Assembly (NCBI GenBank): GCA_009859145.1
Contig: VRVR01000005.1
Coordinates: 358,502 to 422,501 of the forward strand
From: Andalucia godoyi
Lineage: Eukaryota > Discoba > Jakobea > Jakobida > Andaluciidae
Reading direction: 5' to 3'
DNA: 64,000 nt
Part shown: piece by piece, positions 58,867 to 64,000 of the stretch
Position numbering within the stretch: position 1 is the first letter of the stretch
Layout: every line of letters begins with the position of its first letter
Program-made: the position numbers and the translations under genes
The notes under the pieces: model-generated
What the model saw: only the letters and a program-made list of their open reading frames with translations
What the model was told of the DNA's origin: nothing
Database searches by the model: none

Positions 58867-60049
58867 ATGACAATCTCCACCGCCGCCGGAACGATCCGCA
58901 GCGAGAGCAGTTCTGCGAAGGTGTTGTGCATGACAGTTGATGGTAAGTGATGTGTCATGTAACGGTCTGTTTTTTCATTGCTTCATTTCTGTTTTCACTT
59001 TGTTATTTCTTTTACTCGTACAATCTGTTGTTACCCTTTTACTATATTACTTTGCTTAGTCGCCGCAGAGCGCGGTTGAAGCCAAAACACTTTGATATCT
59101 CTTCCATGACACTCAGAAGATGACGGGGCTTCCTCTGGAAAGATCGAGTAAATCGTGGACGCCTGAAATCCATCGAGCCCCATCCGAAAGGACCTCGCAA
59201 GCCGCTCCGTCACAACTGCCACGGAAAAAGAATGGAAAGAGAAGACGATCTGTTGCGCGAGAGTCTCCAGCGATTATCAACGGCATGATCTCGAAACGAC
59301 ATGTCCAAGACCCTTCAAAACGACAATATCGCGTTCGGGGATCAGCTTCAACTGTCCCGATCTTGAAGACGATGCCGTAGCGGAAACGTCGAAGAAGCTG
59401 CGGTTGTCCACAAAAAAGACCGTGTCGCTCGGATTCGGATTCGATCTCCTCAGCTTGGGTTTCCCAAAACGTTTGCTGTTTCGACTCGTGGTTCTCTACG
59501 ATCATACACATGGACACGACGAACAATCTTTGATACTGGTGGTCGCATCTTCTTAACCAGATACGCTTCCGAATCAAAGATGGTCATTGAATAAACAGAA
59601 AAAAGAATCCCAAAGCCACGTTCAAGATGAAGTTTCGTCGTCGAAAAGGCTCCCTCAAAAACAATTATGATCCTTGCCAAACATTGGCGCGGCGGCTTTG
59701 CTTCATCATAAAAGTTCGAAGCTGAAGGAATCCATCAAGACAGCAGAGCTGGTTCCCAGTGTGGACAACATCCGCCACGACACGCGTATCCAGCGGACAC
59801 GTCTTGATGACTACTATTTTCCTGTTCTGCAGGCACTTGAGAAACTGGGCGAAAGCCAAAACCAAAACCAAAACCAAAACCAAAACCAAGTCCCGAATTC
59901 CCAAGACACATCACCAGCGGCACCGCGCATCACCGCCAATGACCCGGGCGTCCGAACTTTCGTGACGGGATATGACCCAGAGGGGAAGGATTTTAGAAGC
60001 CAAAGCGACGCGAGGGGGGAAGGGGGGGTTCAACGTCCGTGTAAGTAAT
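58867..60049 (+). pseudogene. Decayed Fanzor/TnpB-like RNA-guided nuclease gene
   Basis: Fragments in several plus frames look like one decayed Fanzor (eukaryotic TnpB). The best piece, 59674-60048, contains HDTRIQRTRLDDYYFPVLQ, matching the strand before the RuvC fold. It then has NDPGVRTFVTGYDPEGK (codons from 59938), the RuvC-I motif of Fanzor/TnpB with its catalytic Asp. Just upstream, in other frames, lie TRYASESKMVIE (stop), NPKATFKMKFRRRKG and TIMILAKHW, which recall the pre-RuvC region of the family. The frames shift near 59590, 59665 and 59700. An ORF from 59120 (MTGLPLERSSKSW) and a possible first exon 58867-58942 with a GTAAGT donor may be the N-terminus. RuvC-II, RuvC-III and the zinc finger are missing: the frame stops at 60048 and the sirtuin 3' end begins at 60201. 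Confidence 0.68.
59856..59889. repeat. (CCAAAA)n hexamer repeat
   Basis: Five to six units, encoding Gln-Asn repeats inside the Fanzor-like fragment. Confidence 0.88.
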
Positions 60050-60200
60050 CCTTTGTGTATTCGCCAAAAATAGGTTTATTGTACAAAGAATGAGTTCAAA
60101 AAATCATAATCATCACAATCATAATAACAAAAAATAGGAAAAAGGTCCTTCGACAATCCTGAGCGCAGGATGGAAGATGAGTGTTACCCGTGCGGGAATG

Positions 60201-62285
60201 CTAATGTTTGTGTCCAAGTTGTTGTTGCTGCATCTTGCGTAAAACCTGCAGCCGAAAATCGATCTGCTGGAGTGCCGGCAAACACTTCTCCTTAATCGAG
60301 ATGACATTTTGGAGCGGGACGCCAAGAGCAGTGCATTCAGGGAAGTCAAGATTGATTCGCACCAATGTTGCCTGAACATCTTCTTTGCGAATCGCCAGAT
60401 TGCAAACCTTGCGCATCAGCTGCTCATTCTGCTGCCGAACGGTAGGCACGCGTTTGCCGCAGCCCAGCTCGATGATGACCACCTTGCATTCTCGTTTCTC
60501 CTTGAGAATTTCCATGATCCGTTTTCGCCAGGCTCTGTACTTCTTGTCCGGAACATCAATCCAATGTTCATCGTCAAACATCAGGATGTTTGGCCGACCG
60601 AGAGAATTGCACTTGGCACACCGGATATGATTCGAAAATTTCTTGTCAACTGCACAAGACTTATCAGACGGCTCGCTTGCGATTTCCATGGGATTCGCGC
60701 AATGGAACTTGAATCCAACACACTCCACTGCAAATCCACCGCGTTCCACCTTTACGAACCGGACAATCAGCACAGGGGCCTTTGGATCTTCGGAAAACGA
60801 CAACGTCTGATCAATCTTGGAAAAGGGGGTGGATTCCGATATCACAAGCTTCCCTTCTAGTTTTAGCAACACCGCCGGCTGTCCAGGACGCTTCACCCGC
60901 AAAAATGCCTTGACCATACAGTGATTCGACACAATCAGGTGTTCTCGGGGCAACGTCGGCACCACTTCGTAGAATGCCTGCAATCGATTCGCGGAAGGAG
61001 CGACAGTATACGACAACTGGTCATCTGCGGACTGAATCCCGACGTGAAATTGCCGTGATGCGCTGCGCAGGGGAGAGAATGCAATGTCAAAGTCTATGGA
61101 ACCAAGATTCGGAACCAAAGGGCATCGCTGCTCCTTGTTAACAAACGAAGTCTCAAAAGGGCTGACGAACGACAATCGAAATGATCTCAGCTGAGTGGAT
61201 ATCACAGGCTCACCATCTTGCGGCAGAACCAACGTCCACAAGTCATCTTTCCTTGGCGCATGGGTCACGGATTGAAGATGCACCTGTCCGCCGAGGCCTG
61301 CACGCCCTGAAGACGCCGGAGAACAGTTCGTTAGATTGGTCCTATCTGAAATGGATAGGCTTCGAAACTGGTCCATGTCGATTCCAGCATTCGCAGATGG
61401 CCCTGTCTTCTGCAGCGGTTTCTGAGAAACAAGCTGTGGCGCCCGCATGGTGCTCAGATCCACATGGATGCGTTGTTCCTGCGAAAGCATCCACACGTCT
61501 TCAGAACACGGTCTCGAACACTGCCAGGTTTCAATATTGCCATGAATTTCAAACACCTGATTCGGATTGAATCCCGCACGCACAAAAGCCTGGTCAACAT
61601 TCGAAGTATACACAAAGGATCGAACAACGGGCGTTTCCGTCTTGGCAAGAGACAAAGAAGGCAGAGAGGACGGTATTGAGCCGAACGACGTCATCGGCTT
61701 CGATTTTGCAACAGATGCTCTGTTTTGCGCTTGCGGACGTGGAAGAGTGTCACTCCTAGCATCCGAGAACAGGTCGTTGGTCCACTTCTTCAAAATTGTG
61801 TAACCATCATGCGGAGTCGTGGACCTGTAGTCACTCAAGCACTTCCCCCAAAAGCCAAAGAACACCTCTGGGTCCTTTCGAAGCCAAATGGGATCGCAGA
61901 GGTCATGGTACTCCACTCCCATAGTACGATACGCTTCCACATCGGCAATGTCCTTGTACACAGGAAGCCCCGAGTCTGCACTGAGTCCTGCTCCAGCAGA
62001 AATCAAGCAAAAATCTGCATTCAAAAGCGCGCGAGCTGCTTTCGAGTACTCATCCTCGGCAATGCCCAAACTGGATCTCGCTCGAGAATTGGCCATTTGA
62101 GAAGACGACGGCTTCGAAATGCTTCGATCAAGAGACGACGCCGATCTGCCGGGATCCATATGAATCCTCGACGGTTTCCGAGCTCCAGGAACCGCCGACC
62201 ATCTATTGTTCAGCGACGGAGTGGAGGACTGCTTGTGCACAGCAGAACAGTCGGTTCTTGCAGATAGCGAAGACTGCATGTTCAT
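60201..62285 (-). CDS. Atypical sirtuin (SIR2 family) with a split zinc site
   Basis: 694 aa. Residues ~75-260 and ~550-694 form a SIR2 fold: NAD loop ISAGAGLSADSGLP (95-108), YTSNVDQAF (226-234) in place of TQNID, catalytic His in EIHGN (248). The first zinc pair is Cys256/Cys260. The second pair (CAKC, 556/559) with GRPNILMFDD comes only after an insertion of ~295 residues. This GRPNxLMF type resembles a sirtuin branch that I know mainly from bacteria and protists. The canonical PDFRG after the NAD loop is PVYKD. The insert looks beta-rich (SIDFDIAFSPLRSASRQFHV) and may be a separate domain. Predicted NAD-dependent deacylase. A Ser/Arg-rich N-terminal 70 residues is probably disordered. Start ATG at 62285. 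Confidence 0.8.
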   Translation of the reverse strand: MNMQSSLSARTDCSAVHKQSSTPSLNNRWSAVPGARKPSRIHMDPGRSASSLDRSISKPSSSQMANSRARSSLGIAEDEYSKAARALLNADFCLISAGAGLSADSGLPVYKDIADVEAYRTMGVEYHDLCDPIWLRKDPEVFFGFWGKCLSDYRSTTPHDGYTILKKWTNDLFSDARSDTLPRPQAQNRASVAKSKPMTSFGSIPSSLPSLSLAKTETPVVRSFVYTSNVDQAFVRAGFNPNQVFEIHGNIETWQCSRPCSEDVWMLSQEQRIHVDLSTMRAPQLVSQKPLQKTGPSANAGIDMDQFRSLSISDRTNLTNCSPASSGRAGLGGQVHLQSVTHAPRKDDLWTLVLPQDGEPVISTQLRSFRLSFVSPFETSFVNKEQRCPLVPNLGSIDFDIAFSPLRSASRQFHVGIQSADDQLSYTVAPSANRLQAFYEVVPTLPREHLIVSNHCMVKAFLRVKRPGQPAVLLKLEGKLVISESTPFSKIDQTLSFSEDPKAPVLIVRFVKVERGGFAVECVGFKFHCANPMEIASEPSDKSCAVDKKFSNHIRCAKCNSLGRPNILMFDDEHWIDVPDKKYRAWRKRIMEILKEKRECKVVIIELGCGKRVPTVRQQNEQLMRKVCNLAIRKEDVQATLVRINLDFPECTALGVPLQNVISIKEKCLPALQQIDFRLQVLRKMQQQQLGHKH

Positions 62286-62409
62286 AAACGGTTACGATAA
62301 GGACGATGCAAAAGGGAGTGGAAATCAATCAACCAAAAGCACCAATCAAAGCACAACCTCACACACAAAACAAATCATCTACTTATGCTAATCCGACAAG
62401 ATTCAACAA

Positions 62410-62412
<3 letters not shown>

Positions 62413-62449
<37 letters not shown>
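62413..62449. repeat. (AAT)n microsatellite
   Basis: About twelve AAT units immediately before, and contributing to, the putative ATG at 62447. Confidence 0.9.
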
Positions 62450-62450
<1 letters not shown>

Positions 62451-63325
62451 TTATACATATACAATGCACCGTATTACATGCGTGTCCTTATGAAACTTCG
62501 GGTCCGTTGCAAGGAGGACAAATCGTAAAAGCAAGGATAACTGGGAGGCTCACTCCAGATCCGGAATTCTGTTACAGCGGGTGAATGACCGTTGGCAACT
62601 TCTGATTTTTTTCTTTCTTCTTTCTTTCTCATCGTCTTGACAATTGAAAGTCCTCCGGGTTGTTGCCGTTTTTCGGAACAGTCATAGTTTTTTGAATTCA
62701 TGTTTCCCTTCTCAGCGGATCAAAGGTAAGCAGTTCGTCGGGGGTGGTTGCGGGGGAGACCGATTCTCGGCATCTGAAAAATGTATCCAATGACCATCGA
62801 TCGAACCGTCAAATCCTGATGTCTGCTGCATCTGTCCAGCTCGTTCCATGCCGGATGCGTTTCCGAAACAGTTCGTCGACGATTCCTTCCAAAGAGCTCT
62901 CTGTGACAGCTGATTCCTTGGAAGCGTTTTGGGGTGTGCTCGGTTCTTTGGTTCTGCAAACGTCTGTGCAGAACGAGCCACTTCCTTTTTCTCGGTTTCG
63001 ATGTCGAAATCCGGCCGATTTTTCCCTTTCGGGGGTATCTGGGAAGCAGTTTCTTCATTGGAATTTCCTTGCGGGCACCCCCGAGTACGAGCAGATGAAA
63101 GAGACGGCTTGGGGAAACAGGGCTCCAATGTGCTGGCTGCCTTATAGCAGCGACAGCGCTTTCTTCTCAGGCCGTCCGATATTGCTCATACGGATCGCCA
63201 CCTTCGCTACTAATTTTGGCGGATTTGGAGAGTTGGATCGTGAGATCGCGTCCACATGCGAATCCATCCGACTTCTGCCTCGACGTCCGTCAATGCAGAA
63301 AAAGCAACCTGTCTTGCAGCGTTGA
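62447..63325 (+). CDS. Unknown two-exon protein, 247 aa
   Basis: Exon 1 is 62447-62580 (MIIHIQCTVLHACPYETSGP and on, ending DPEFCYSG). The intron 62581-62715 has donor GTGAAT, weaker than others here, and acceptor TTTCCCTTCTCAG. Exon 2 is 62716-63325 (GSKVSSSSGVVAGETDSRHL and on). Phase 2 is kept. The C-terminal half looks folded (KQFLHWNFLAGTPEYEQMKE, RPILLIRIATFATNFGGFGE). I do not recognise the family. An overlapping minus ORF (62712-63128) is more hydrophilic and lacks a plausible start context, so I favour the plus strand, with reservation. Confidence 0.4.
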
Positions 63326-63376
63326 CATTGCACGACCCAGAGGTTGGAGAAAAATGAGGTAATTATTTATATGTTT

Positions 63377-63444
63377 CTTTCCCTCTTCATCTTCTTTCCC
63401 TCTTCATCTTCTTTCCCTCTTCATCTTCTTTCCCTCTTCATCTT
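63377..63444. repeat. 17-bp tandem repeat, four perfect copies
   Basis: Unit CTTTCCCTCTTCATCTT repeated four times head to tail in a pyrimidine-rich stretch upstream of the last CDS. Confidence 0.95.
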
Positions 63445-63531
63445 TCTTCCTTTCCTTCCTCCCTTCTCCTCTCCACAAATCACCACAGCACTCCCCACTT
63501 TTATCTCCTCCCAGCTCGTAAACGTCGCATC

Positions 63532-64000
63532 ATGTCGTTACATGCTCCCGATGGCGACAACTCCTCCGTTGGAGAGTCGTCCACGCGATCGAGCCTGACT
63601 TCAACCTTTGGAGACAAGGTCTCCAGAGTGAGCCGACAGTTCTGCGAGCGCTCGGCCCCGCTTGCCTCGGAGCTGCGTCGCGAAGCGGCGTCGGGCGTCT
63701 TCATCATCGTGCGCAACATTTCGCTGATTCTGCTGTGCATCCAGCTTCTGTGCATCGCGACGGTGTCGTATGCCAGAATGTCCGGCTCGTCGGCTATGCT
63801 CTCTCTTGTTTCCGTTGCCGACTCGGTCCTGCTCATGGGCCCGGTTGGCTCGGTGAACGTCAACTCATTTTTCTATTGCGCTGTGCTCGCTGCAGTACTT
63901 TGTCGTCGTATTCTCCCTTGTACTGCTGAAGCAATGAGGGCGTGCGGCAAAGTGGACCAAAAACTGACGCAGCTGCTGACCCTGCTGATGGAACTCATCC
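63532..64000 (+). CDS. N-terminus of a membrane protein (3' partial)
   Basis: ATG at 63532 opens a frame that runs off the window. A ~40-residue Ser/Thr-rich start (MSLHAPDGDNSSVGESSTRS) and a charged helix are followed by hydrophobic helices, with the first at about residues 60-80 (VFIIVRNISLILLCIQLLCI) and a second near 105-130. The last visible part is an amphipathic Leu-rich helix. The family cannot be named from this fragment. Confidence 0.6.
   Translation, partial: MSLHAPDGDNSSVGESSTRSSLTSTFGDKVSRVSRQFCERSAPLASELRREAASGVFIIVRNISLILLCIQLLCIATVSYARMSGSSAMLSLVSVADSVLLMGPVGSVNVNSFFYCAVLAAVLCRRILPCTAEAMRACGKVDQKLTQLLTLLMELI

Noticed and set aside
59113-59577. Minus-strand ORF of 154 codons over the Fanzor relic
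   Set aside because: Antisense to the plus-strand Fanzor-like fragments and without family features. Three different minus frames look equally protein-like here, which argues for chance.
62712-63128. Minus-strand ORF of 138 codons over the two-exon unknown gene
   Set aside because: Polar, Pro/Ser/Lys-rich, no upstream exon or good start context. The plus strand gives a longer, phase-consistent spliced product. Not fully excluded.

Overview
This window is nuclear DNA from a unicellular eukaryote that builds a cilium or flagellum. The evidence is large intron-poor genes on both strands, a few short introns with GTATGT-type donors, a eukaryotic 5S rRNA gene, a tRNA-Glu with perfect A and B boxes, and a broad ciliary and centriolar gene set. 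That set includes CC2D2A, a CFAP119/C1a-32-like protein, a CEP295-like protein, SF-assemblin/beta-giardin, EB1 and a probable microtubule inner protein. Alternative oxidase, uroporphyrinogen-III synthase, ATG13, a FANCI-like protein and a GSAP-like protein suggest a free-living protist with complex gene content. I cannot name the species. Hexanucleotide microsatellites inside coding regions and long pyrimidine or purine tracts between genes are typical of the locus.

Layout. 1-15 kb: a P4-ATPase (ATP9/NEO1 type) cut by the left edge, ATG13, an unknown acidic protein, a small ORF, SF-assemblin, a TFIIIA-like zinc-finger protein and a half-size ABCA transporter. 15-31 kb: a three-exon DUF1765-like protein, tRNA-Glu(UUC), a GHMP-kinase/UDP-sugar-epimerase fusion, a GSAP-like protein, a probable axonemal protein and an ABCG half transporter. 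31-42 kb: an armadillo-like protein, uroporphyrinogen-III synthase, 5S rRNA, a FANCI-like protein, a CEP295-like protein and alternative oxidase. 42-58 kb: a small possibly mitochondrial protein, an EB1-homology-domain protein with no CH domain, CFAP119 (two exons), a four-exon unknown protein with a 19-nt microexon, a polytopic membrane protein, CC2D2A, an LRR-kinase and canonical EB1 (three exons). 58-64 kb: a decayed Fanzor/TnpB-like gene, an atypical sirtuin with a split zinc site, a two-exon unknown protein and the start of a membrane protein that runs off the right edge.

Functional links. CC2D2A (transition zone), CFAP119 (central pair), the CEP295-like protein (centriole), SF-assemblin (basal-body root fibres) and the two EBH proteins (microtubule plus ends) all serve the same apparatus, though they are not co-oriented as an operon would be. 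TFIIIA and the 5S gene it would activate lie 23 kb apart. The most unusual item is the Fanzor relic at about 58.9-60.0 kb, which keeps a RuvC-I motif but is frame-shifted and has lost the rest of its nuclease core.

Intron-containing genes are given as one span with exon coordinates in the evidence. Splice joins were inferred by hand from GT/AG sites, phase and continuity of the protein. They are not confirmed by transcripts.
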